DNA from: Porpolomopsis calyptriformis
Lineage: Eukaryota > Basidiomycota > Agaricomycetes > Agaricales > Hygrophoraceae
Direction of reading: 5' to 3'
Assembly: GCA_951640195.1 (NCBI GenBank)
Contig: OX621169.1
Location: 62,001 to 126,000, forward strand
DNA: 64,000 bases
Shown piece by piece: positions 56,916 to 64,000 of this stretch. The notes under the pieces are model-generated. The model saw nothing but the letters and a program-made list of their open reading frames with translations. It was not told where the DNA came from and made no database searches. The stretch's first letter is position 1; the number at the start of each line of letters is the position of its first letter. Position numbers and translations under genes: made by a program.

Positions 56916-57683
56916 ATGGTAGCAGAAGACGCTATCAATGAGAACAACCAAGAGGCAGATGAGCCTCAAAACAACTATAGAATCATAGTTGAGGAAGAGG
57001 AGGACAATCCTTTACAAGGATCGCAGTATATATCACAAGGTGAAGAGTATCACCTCCAAGAATATGATGAGTATGAAGAGTACTCACAAGAGGAAGATGA
57101 CAATAACATCGTCAACAAACAGATACGTTCAATCAGAGAAATAAGTAACCCTGCTTGTGAATTTATGGCATCTATACATGACAAACAAGTGGTCAAAGAG
57201 GACACTCAACCCAAATCATGGGTGCATAAGTCTACTAGACAGCAGGACTGCCCAGCAAAGCTGAGCATGAAAGTAAGGCCTTTAGTGGCTCGCATGGAAT
57301 TAAACGGCCTCATAGCCATTGTAATGTTCGATACAGGCAACACCTCTGATGCCATTAGCCCAGAATTTGCGAGAGTTGCAAATTTGAAAATATATCAGTT
57401 AAAGGACCCTGTTCCAATCCAACTAGGATACTGCGGTAGCAGATTGCGGATTAACTATGGTACTTACTATCCCATGCGGTACAAAAGTATCGCAAAGAAA
57501 TACTACTTTGATATTGTAAATATCGACAGATTTGATGCTATAATTGGCATTGGGTTCATGTGTGAATTCAAAATTACGCTAGAGCCTAGCGCGAACCAGA
57601 TAATGGTCTGCAGGGTAGCCACTCCCACTCTAACTGAAGGGGAGGAAAACGATGAAATTGTGTGCAGACAATTGCTGCGATAA
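56916..57683 (+). CDS. Gyp4 protease region (open)
   Basis: 255 codons open from MVAEDAINENNQEAD: an acidic N-terminal stretch, then a retropepsin fold region with the active-site triad as DTG in IVMFDTGNTSDAISPEF and a later hydrophobic-G stretch FDAIIGIGFMCEF. It would cleave the polyprotein. It overlaps the end of gag in another frame and ends at TAA 57681-57683, probably a decay stop because RT-like sequence follows. Confidence 0.72.
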   Translation: MVAEDAINENNQEADEPQNNYRIIVEEEEDNPLQGSQYISQGEEYHLQEYDEYEEYSQEEDDNNIVNKQIRSIREISNPACEFMASIHDKQVVKEDTQPKSWVHKSTRQQDCPAKLSMKVRPLVARMELNGLIAIVMFDTGNTSDAISPEFARVANLKIYQLKDPVPIQLGYCGSRLRINYGTYYPMRYKSIAKKYYFDIVNIDRFDAIIGIGFMCEFKITLEPSANQIMVCRVATPTLTEGEENDEIVCRQLLR

Positions 57684-58128
57684 ACTGAACAAAGGTCTGC
57701 TGAATGACTAGCAGATGCAGAACCAAAAGGTTCTGCAGGGAAGACATCCAGACAGGATATTATAGAAACCAACAAACCAAAAGGTGTTCAGACACGAACA
57801 CAAAGAAAATAAAAGAGAGTACCCCTACTGGGTCTAATGAAAAGATGCTACTGAGTGTAGCTCAAATTGTTCAACCAAATGAAAGGACCAAAATGTCCCT
57901 AACAAATGAGGACAGACCTCGCCTTTGAGCCAAATGGATCGAAGCATGCCAGGATATTATGCACAGAGTACCCAAGGAATTGCCTCCAGTGTGTGGTGTT
58001 AATCACCATATACCTCTTATCAATGAAGATAAGAAGTACAGTTACTGCCTGCCCAGATGTCTGGACTTGCTAAAGCCTCAGCTTATAGCAAAGATTGCGT
58101 AGTATATGCACACCGGATGGTGGGAATT
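57684..58128 (+). pseudogene. Gyp4 start of reverse transcriptase, cut by Gyp3
   Basis: Across frames: KGVQTRTQRK, then WIEACQDIMHRVPKELPPV, GVNHHIPLINEDKKYSYCLP and RCLDLLKPQLIAKIA*YMHTG, WWEF, the block that precedes RT in this gypsy clade. The sequence stops at GWWEF where the Gyp3 LTR begins (TGTCACGG, 58129). Confidence 0.75.
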
Positions 58129-58496
58129 TGTCACGGACACTTTTTTCTTTTTCCTTTTAGTCATACTTGATCAGTCTCCATTCCGTTTATCCTTCTGCTT
58201 TACCATTTTATATATAGACTGATCACATGTACCTTCCTTCCGACTCTTTCACGAGTCACATTCCGTTTCCGCTATTGTTTTCGTGACTCTTCACTAGTCA
58301 CATTCCGGATTCCACTTTGTAATCGTACATACGACTGACTCATGGCGACTCAGGTAGTTAGTATATAAAGCCTGATCTTTAGTCAGTAGGATAAGTTCGA
58401 TTCCTAGTTAGCTCCCCCACTCTTTAGTCGAATTCCATTTCCTCATCAGCCCCTCAAACGCGAGAAGTAAAACCCTTCGACTACCGAATCATAACA
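58129..58496 (+). mobile_element. Gyp3 5' LTR (368 bp)
   Basis: TGTCACGGACAC to GAATCATAACA. The end is set by comparison with Gyp2: after the LTR, Gyp3 reads AGAATCGAACTTCCTTCTTG and Gyp2 AGAAACAGACTTCCTTCTTG. TATA box TATATAAA at 58362-58369. GAGTCACATTCCG is duplicated within it. Confidence 0.75.
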
Positions 58497-58671
58497 AGAA
58501 TCGAACTTCCTTCTTGCGCATCAAACCACTTCCACTCTGGATCCTGCCGAAGACTTAACAAGGTCAATCTTCTCATCTGCAGATTCAGATACTCCCTTTC
58601 AACCAATAGTATTCCAAACCCCCGCACAATCCATCATCCCCCTTTCCCCCTCATCATCATCACTGACATCA

Positions 58672-60096
58672 ATGTCTCAACAAGAGTACGAAGCCGATCA
58701 ATCCGTTCCCGCACCAGGACCCAGCAACATCCCCCCTACCATTCAAGAAGAAGAAGAAGACGTCGTCCCATTTAACATGGAACAAGAGCTCAGAGATTTA
58801 AGAGCACAAATCGACCAGTTCCGCGGTTGGTACTACAACGAAGTCGACGTCAATGACGAGCTCCGAAAGGAGCTGAAAGCTCTCAAAGAAAGTCGACACG
58901 AAGAATCTGAACCAACCACCCCTCCCCCACGACGACGATCTGTACTTCGGGGACCTGGACTTTCCCCCTCGAATCCTTTCGTTTACCCCACAAGAAGAAC
59001 CCAATCCGTCCAACCTCCATCCCAACCAACCTTTCCCACTCAACTACCCACCCAGACGACTGCTCCCCCCGCATTACCAGCCCCCACCAAAATCAAGATC
59101 GCCGATCCGACCAAGTATGATGGAACCTCCGAGAAGCTTGAAGACTTCATTCATCAATGTCGACTCAACTTTGTGGTCAAAGACTACAACGACAAACAGA
59201 AGATCGTCTATATGCTCTCCTACCTCGGTGACGGCAATCCACGGGCCTGGGGACGACTGTTCACAGAAGGAGTTGACAGGACGAGGAATTTTGTATGGGA
59301 CTACGCAACATTTTTGGACGATTTTAGGGAAGCTTTCGGAAGGATCAACCCCGCGGCGAAGGCACGGATCGAGCTAGAGAAAGTGAAGATGACAGGAACG
59401 ATAGAAGACTACAACCTTCGGTTCATGCAACACGCAGCAAGAACTGAGTACAACGAGACCGCTCTACTTCGGTTTTACAAAGCCGGACTCCCCCAGCCGA
59501 TCCGAACGCGGATCTACTCGATGGATAATATGCCGTCGACTTTGCTGGACTGGACGACGAAAGCGGCCCAGTTCGAAGAACAGTACCAGGAACAACGAGC
59601 CGAACAAGCATTGTGGTCAAGTCGAGACCAAAAAGGAAAGAAGTCTGAAGCCAAATCGAGTCCACGAGGAAACCCTTCCCGCTCCATCACTACCACCACC
59701 ACTTCATCCCCGATCAAACAAGAATCGAGAGAAGCCTCTCTCAAGACAGCGAAACGAGACAACTCCTCCATCACTTGCTACAATTGTGGCAAAAAGGGAC
59801 ATTATGCCAACGAATGTCGAAGCCCACGTGCTGAAGACGTTCCGGCACGTCAAGAATCCTCAAACTCTACTCGAGGAAAAGGAGGAAATCGCGGTCGAGG
59901 CAAAGGACGGAATGTCCGAACGATCAATCGGGTCGATACAGAAGAATTGGAAGCGTGGATAGAGGAAGTATCGGAGGACGACGAAAAGGAAAAAAGGATG
60001 GCAAAGGATGACTTGAAGGATATGGGAATCGCAAATTGGAACAAGGAGAGACGGGCTGCGCTAGCTCGAGCGTTAAAGGAGCAAAAGGATTTTTAG
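58672..60096 (+). CDS. Gyp3 gag (capsid/nucleocapsid)
   Basis: 474 codons from ATG 58672 (MSQQEYEADQSVPAPGP) to TAG 60094-60096. N-terminal acidic/coiled-coil region (ELRDLRAQIDQFRGWY), proline-rich linker, capsid core (IADPTKYDGTSEKLEDFIHQ; MLSYLGDGNPRAWGRLF; ALLRFYKAGLPQPIRTRIYS), zinc knuckle CYNCGKKGHYANEC, arginine/glycine-rich stretch (GKGGNRGRGKGRN), acidic segment, basic C-terminus. It packages RNA into virus-like particles. No defects. The 5' region 58497-58671 is its short leader. Confidence 0.95.
   Translation: MSQQEYEADQSVPAPGPSNIPPTIQEEEEDVVPFNMEQELRDLRAQIDQFRGWYYNEVDVNDELRKELKALKESRHEESEPTTPPPRRRSVLRGPGLSPSNPFVYPTRRTQSVQPPSQPTFPTQLPTQTTAPPALPAPTKIKIADPTKYDGTSEKLEDFIHQCRLNFVVKDYNDKQKIVYMLSYLGDGNPRAWGRLFTEGVDRTRNFVWDYATFLDDFREAFGRINPAAKARIELEKVKMTGTIEDYNLRFMQHAARTEYNETALLRFYKAGLPQPIRTRIYSMDNMPSTLLDWTTKAAQFEEQYQEQRAEQALWSSRDQKGKKSEAKSSPRGNPSRSITTTTTSSPIKQESREASLKTAKRDNSSITCYNCGKKGHYANECRSPRAEDVPARQESSNSTRGKGGNRGRGKGRNVRTINRVDTEELEAWIEEVSEDDEKEKRMAKDDLKDMGIANWNKERRAALARALKEQKDF
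60087..60093 (+). promoter_or_regulatory. Gyp3 gag-pol -1 frameshift site
   Basis: Gag ends AAG GAT TTT TAG; a -1 slip on G GAT TTT leads to TTA GTC CGG, the pol frame (GFLVRPSAK). Gyp2 has G GGT TTT at the same place and pol likewise starts GFL. The Gyp3 heptamer deviates from X XXY YYZ at the third base. Confidence 0.6.
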
Positions 60097-63000
60097 TCCG
60101 GCCAAGTGCTAAAAGCCCGAGCACTTTGGCTGTGTCCCACGTATGTGTACCACCATCTATGAAAAGTTTTCGTTTTCTTGGCACACTTGAACAGGGCGAA
60201 GGCGCTCTCGAATTCTATCTTTGGATCACGAGTGCCGACAATCTTCGACGAGTGGCTATCATAGCACTCATTGACTCTGGCGCCTCAGGGAATTTTATTG
60301 ACGAAGCATTCGTTCGTCAAATGGAGATATCGACCTATCTGTTGGATGAGGTTATACCGGTACGAAACGCTGATGGTTCCGAGAACCGAGGAGGTCCCAT
60401 CACGCACGATACAGACCTGTTTATTGAGGCACCAGATCTATCCTTTCGAGAACGAATCCGGTTGGAGGTCACCAACTTAGGAAAAAAGCAACAGGTCATC
60501 CTCGGCTTCCCATGGCTTTTGCGACACAACCCCACCATCAATTGGACAAAAGGCACCTTAACTTTTGCGTCTGGTGACACGCTGTTCAGTAGTATGCGAG
60601 TCGGAGTGTTGCCCCCACAGGAAGAACTCTACGTCTTCGATTCGAGTCTGAAACATGACTCCTTTATCCATTTGGTCGGAGTTGACCACTCCCGACCAGT
60701 TTCCATCGAGGAGGATATCAAATCCTTTATTCCCAGTCGTTATCACAATTTCTGGCGTGTTTTTCATACCGCAGAATTCGACAAGCTTCCTCCTCGACGT
60801 TCTTTTGATCATGCGATCAACCTCTACCCGAACACCAAGTTTCAAGTCGGAAAACTCTATCCCCTTTCCCCCTATGAACAGGTAGAACTTAATAAGTTTA
60901 TTGACGAAAATCTCAGAACAGGTCGGATACGTCCATCGAAATCACCGCAAGCTGCTCCCTTCTTCTTTGCGAAAAAGGCTGAAGAGATCAATGCTAAAGG
61001 TCTCAGTGCTGGTCTACGTCCCATCCAGGACTATCGCTACATCAACTCAAAAACCATTCCTGATCGTTACCCCCTTCCCCTTCTATCGGAAATCCTCCAA
61101 GTACCGAAGCTTGCTACTGCTTCACTCTTTACAGTCATCGATATTCGATGGGGATTTAACAACATACGACTCAAGGAAGGTGACGAATGGAAAGCAGCTT
61201 TCATCACCAATCGAGGACTCTTCGAACCGACCGTTATGTTCTTTGGACTACGGAACTCCCCAGCATCTTTCCAACGAATGATAGACGTTCTCTTTAAAAC
61301 CGTTCTGGACTCTGGCTGTGTCCACATTTATATTGACGACATTCTCATCATGGGCGACACCCCCGAAGAAATCCGCCACTGGACTGACGAAACCCTTAAG
61401 CTCATGGAGAAGAATCAACTATCCGCCAAACCCGTCAAATGCCAAATGGAGAAGACCTCTGTTACATACCTTGGTACAATCATCAGTAAAGGTCAACTCG
61501 CTATCAATCCAAAAAAGGTAGACGCCATCATCAATTGGCCGACGCCCCAAAAGCTGCGAGACCTCCAGTCCTTCCTTGGCACCACCAACTTCTGGCGTCG
61601 TTACATCAAAAGTTTCTCCTCAGTCGTTCGTCCCCTCTGTGGCCTTTTGCGGAAAGACCAGCCTTGGGATTGGTCTCCCTTGTGTCAAAAAGCCTTTGGG
61701 CAACTCAAACATCTCGTCACTACAGCCCCTGTCCTTCTTACCCCGTGGCCAGACCTTCCTTACCTCTTGGAGACTGATGCCTCAGATTTCGGTATTGGCG
61801 CAGTCTTATCTCAGAAACACGACAACGGTTGGCACCCCGTTGGCTTTTTCTCAAAGTCTCTACTCCCTGCCGAGTACAACTATCCTACCCATGATCTGGA
61901 GATGCTTGCAATCGTCACTTCCCTCAAATATTGGCGTTATCTTTTAGAGGGCGCAAGGGATACTGTGTTGATAAAGACGGACAATTTAGCGCTCAAGTAT
62001 TTTATGCAGAACAGATCCCTCTCCAGACGACAAGCACGTTGGATGGAATTCTTAGGCAGATTCGACTTCAAAATCGAGTATTCCCCTGGAGTCAAAAACA
62101 AAGCCGATGGACTCTCCCGCCGACCCGACCACCGTCATACAGAAAAAGAAGAATTAGAAGGCCAAGCCCTCCTCCCCCCTGAACGTTTCATCAATGCTAT
62201 CATTTCCATGTCCGAACCTTCCTTTATGTCAAGACTTCGCTTCCCCGACTTCAACGAAATCCCAGAGGACATTCGCATCAAGTTATCCGATCCCTCTTCC
62301 GGCTACTCCTTCACTGACGGAATTGTGAGAGATGCAGGAGATCGTATTGTCGTGCCAGCAGACGTATTGCTACGCACAGAGATAATTCGATTGACCCACT
62401 CCCTGCCCCATGGAGGCCATCCCGGAATCGAGAAGACACGTGAGCTTGTGTTGCGGAACTACACCTGGAGTAGTGCTGCCCCTGACATCCGTGTATTCGT
62501 ATCATCCTGTCCGACCTGCCAACAAGTCAAGCTCTATCCTTCAAAGCCTGCAGGTCTCCTGGAACCCATTCCCCCTTCGTCTCGACCTTGGAAAGAAATC
62601 ACCGCCAATCTAATCGTGGAACTCCCCCAATCATCTGGCTACGATGCTGTCTTAGTCGTTGTCGACCGCTTCACCAAGCGCGCTCACTTTATTCCGACGA
62701 CATCAAATATTTCTGCAGAAGGAGTCGCAAAACTCTTCAGGGACAATGTATGGAAACACCACGGCTGGCCAAAGAAGATCATAACCGATCGAGGAACTCA
62801 GTTCGCTTCCAAATTTGCGAAAGCTCTCAACACTCATTTGGGAATCATCTCCGGTCTATCTACCGCTTATCACCCCCAAACTGATGGTCAAACGGAACGT
62901 ACCAATCAAGAACTCGAACAATACCTTCGTTTGTATACAAACTTTATGCAAGACGATTGGTCCAACTGGCTATCCTCAGCTGAATTCGCTTACAATAACC

Positions 63001-63656
63001 GACAGCACTCCTCGACGAAACACACTCCCTTTTACCTTGATACTGGCCAACATCCCTTCGTCCCACCTGTCCCTACGGCCCCTACTTCCAACCCCGCAGC
63101 AGATACCTTCCACGATCATCTCACAGAAGCCTGTGAAGAAGCCACAAAAGCTCTAGAAACAGCGGCCGAAACCATGAAACGCTTCGCAGATCGCAAACGG
63201 AAAGATACCCAACTCCAAATAGGTCAATTTGTTTATCTTGATACTCGTAACTTAAAAACAGGTCGTCCAACCCTCAAACTTGATGTCCGACGCACCGGAC
63301 CGTTCAAAATTCTAGAAAAGATCGGAAAAGTCTCTTATCGCCTGGCCCTCCCCTTATCATGGAAAATACACGACGTCTTTCACGTTTCACTCCTGAGACC
63401 CGCTAACATTAACTCCGATCTCCACCCAGAGGAAGTAGATGATAATCTCCGTCCACCTCCGGATGTCATTCAAGAGAAAGAAGAATATGAGGTCGAACAA
63501 ATTCTCCAACATCACGGGTCCACCCGACGTCGTACGTATTTGGTCAAATGGGTCGGCTATCCCATTGAAGAAGCAACCTGGGAACCGAAGAAGAATCTCC
63601 TCCATGCGAAAGAACGAATTCTAGAATACGAACAATCAATTCAAACGGCGACCTGA
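60093..63656 (+). CDS. Gyp3 pol: protease, RT, RNase H, integrase, chromodomain
   Basis: 1187 codons after the shift, fully open to TGA 63654-63656. Protease ALIDSGASGNFIDE; RT TVIDIRWGFNNIRLKEGD, FFGLRNSPASFQRM, IYIDDILIMGD; RNase H LLETDASDFGIGAVLSQ with TDNLALKYF and NKADGLSRRPD; integrase zinc module HPGIEKTRELVLRN with SCPTCQQ, core VVVDRFTKRAHF, ITDRGTQFASKF, HPQTDGQTERTNQE; chromodomain YEVEQIL, TYLVKWVGYP, EATWEP. The first catalytic aspartate of the integrase triad is replaced: ITANLIVELP here against ITADLIVELP in Gyp2 (AAT at ~62608). The second D and the E are present. Integration by its own enzyme should therefore fail. Confidence 0.96.
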   Translation, partial: LVRPSAKSPSTLAVSHVCVPPSMKSFRFLGTLEQGEGALEFYLWITSADNLRRVAIIALIDSGASGNFIDEAFVRQMEISTYLLDEVIPVRNADGSENRGGPITHDTDLFIEAPDLSFRERIRLEVTNLGKKQQVILGFPWLLRHNPTINWTKGTLTFASGDTLFSSMRVGVLPPQEELYVFDSSLKHDSFIHLVGVDHSRPVSIEEDIKSFIPSRYHNFWRVFHTAEFDKLPPRRSFDHAINLYPNTKFQVGKLYPLSPYEQVELNKFIDENLRTGRIRPSKSPQAAPFFFAKKAEEINAKGLSAGLRPIQDYRYINSKTIPDRYPLPLLSEILQVPKLATASLFTVIDIRWGFNNIRLKEGDEWKAAFITNRGLFEPTVMFFGLRNSPASFQRMIDVLFKTVLDSGCVHIYIDDILIMGDTPEEIRHWTDETLKLMEKNQLSAKPVKCQMEKTSVTYLGTIISKGQLAINPKKVDAIINWPTPQKLRDLQSFLGTTNFWRRYIKSFSSVVRPLCGLLRKDQPWDWSPLCQKAFGQLKHLVTTAPVLLTPWPDLPYLLETDASDFGIGAVLSQKHDNGWHPVGFFSKSLLPAEYNYPTHDLEMLAIVTSLKYWRYLLEGARDTVLIKTDNLALKYFMQNRSLSRRQARWMEFLGRFDFKIEYSPGVKNKADGLSRRPDHRHTEKEELEGQALLPPERFINAIISMSEPSFMSRLRFPDFNEIPEDIRIKLSDPSSGYSFTDGIVRDAGDRIVVPADVLLRTEIIRLTHSLPHGGHPGIEKTRELVLRNYTWSSAAPDIRVFVSSCPTCQQVKLYPSKPAGLLEPIPPSSRPWKEITANLIVELPQSSGYDAVLVVVDRFTKRAHFIPTTSNISAEGVAKLFRDNVWKHHGWPKKIITDRGTQFASKFAKALNTHLGIISGLSTAYHPQTDGQTERTNQELEQYLRLYTNFMQDDWSNWLSSAEFAYNNRQHSSTKHTPFYLDTGQHPFVPPVPTAPTSNPAADTFHDHLTEACEEATKALETAAETMKRFADRKRKDTQLQIGQFVYLDTRNLKTGRPTLKLDVRRTGPFKILEKIGKVSYRLALPLSWKIHDVFHVSLLRPANINSDLHPEEVDDNLRPPPDVIQEKEEYEVEQILQHHGSTRRRTYLVKWVGYPIEEATWEPKKNLLHAKERILEYEQSIQTAT

Positions 63657-63780
63657 TCACTCTTTCACGGTATCAACTCCCCTCGTTTATATTTTCACTT
63701 TTGTCACCTTTTCCAAACTCCGACTCTTCCTTATAATCTCTTTCGTCTCCGTCTTTCACTCTCAAGAAATCGATCTCGCT

Positions 63781-64000
63781 ATGCCCGCCGAACGCTCACA
63801 TCAAACTGCCCGCAAGTCTACTGGTGGTCGTCCACCCCGCACTCCTCGCATGTCCACTGGAGGGCAACCCCCTCGTCGCGCCCCCCCTCCGCTCGCTTCC
63901 ACCTCCTCCGCTTACGGTGAAGCCGAGCTCGCCGGACAACTCTGGCAGCACAACCGTCGCGCACGAAATCGAGACCTTCCCATATGGCCAGAGGAAATCG
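63781..64000 (+). CDS. Gyp3 ORF3 (partial): histone-H3-tail mimic
   Basis: Begins 125 bp after the pol stop and is open to the window edge (73 codons seen). The start is MPAERSHQTARKSTGGRPPR. Aligned from residue 4 to histone H3 residues 1-17 without gaps, 12 of 17 are identical (R2, Q5, T6, A7, R8, K9, S10, T11, G12, G13, P16, R17); K14 is R. A second, weaker copy follows (PRMSTGGQPPRRAPPP). The rest (GEAELAGQLWQHNRRARNRD) is unrelated to H3, so this is not a histone gene. Position and the PPRxxPxASTS stretch match Gyp2 ORF3. The mimic could attract H3-tail writers or readers, including the element's own chromodomain. Confidence 0.82.
   Translation, partial: MPAERSHQTARKSTGGRPPRTPRMSTGGQPPRRAPPPLASTSSAYGEAELAGQLWQHNRRARNRDLPIWPEEI

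Larger units (their letters stand above)
58129..64000 (+). mobile_element. Gyp3: near-intact chromodomain Ty3/gypsy element, right end outside window
   Basis: 5' LTR, gag, pol by -1 shift, then ORF3; the 3' LTR should follow beyond 64000. GC content is visibly higher than in the surrounding transposons and the gag and pol frames are open, so it is the youngest element here. Left flank GAATT (58124-58128) would be the target duplication. Confidence 0.93.

Noticed and set aside
58798..60184. Minus-strand ORFs over Gyp3 gag
   Set aside because: Mirror frames of a real, domain-bearing gag.
63781..64000. A host histone H3 gene
   Set aside because: Only the first ~20 residues resemble H3; no histone fold follows and it sits in the ORF3 position of a gypsy element.
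1..64000. tRNA or rRNA genes
   Set aside because: I saw no cloverleaf with A/B boxes and no rRNA core sequence; the only tRNA-related sequence is the CopA primer-binding site.

Overview
The window is a repeat-rich, gene-poor stretch of a filamentous basidiomycete genome, most likely an agaricomycete. The evidence is a Plavaka-type DNA transposon, a DUF6698-like gene with ~50-bp introns, chromodomain Ty3/gypsy elements, Ty1/copia elements and a fungal Helitron. I recognised no housekeeping gene. Nearly everything is transposon, much of it nested, and most premature stops are C-to-T (or G-to-A) changes, the pattern expected of cytosine-deamination decay.

Layout. 1-1880: satellite of ~141/148-bp units. 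2054-3063: 3' end and LTR of a gypsy element (Gyp1), cutting a DUF6698-like gene (6059-3064, minus). That gene is cut again by a 1697-bp TG...CA unit (copy A, 4194-5890). 6255-12282: decayed Plavaka transposase, cut by copy B (9358-11054). 13646-16829: decayed Gyp2 copy. 16830-19795: copia fragment (CopB), cut by copy C (17446-19121). 20340-22980: unrecognised decayed coding segment. 22986-29030 (minus) and 31710-37897 (plus): two near-identical full-length copia elements (CopA) in inverted orientation. 37898-38285: rearranged CopA tail. 39671-46638: full-length Gyp2 (minus) with perfect CTAGT target duplications, inserted in an older Gyp2 gag. 47649-49989: solo LTRs and a gag-like piece. 50400-55650: Helitron. 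55850-58128: gypsy gag/protease/RT start (Gyp4), cut by Gyp3 (58129 to window end), a GC-richer, nearly intact chromodomain gypsy.

Three observations stand out. First, the chromodomain gypsy elements carry a third ORF between pol and the 3' LTR. In Gyp3 its first residues imitate the histone H3 tail: QTARKSTGG is identical to H3 residues 5-13, and the ungapped match to H3 1-17 is 12/17. In Gyp2 the same ORF is recognisable, though decayed. These elements end pol with a chromodomain, a module class that reads methylated H3 tails, so an element may carry both a reader and a mimic of its ligand. Second, three copies of a ~1.7-kb TG...CA unit with 5-bp target duplications each carry two divergent genes with their own TATA boxes: one spliced and with a zinc-knuckle-like motif, the other running off the end of the unit, as if these were solo LTRs of an undescribed coding-LTR retroelement. 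Third, the Gyp1 LTR carries three copies of a 13-bp-stem hairpin.

How the parts work together: within each retroelement gag, protease, RT/RNase H, integrase and (gypsy) chromodomain form a replication and targeting set. Gyp2 and Gyp3 both join gag to pol by a -1 shift at a G-GNT-TTT heptamer abutting the gag stop. Coordinates of decayed features are by-eye estimates unless bounded by a target duplication or LTR end.
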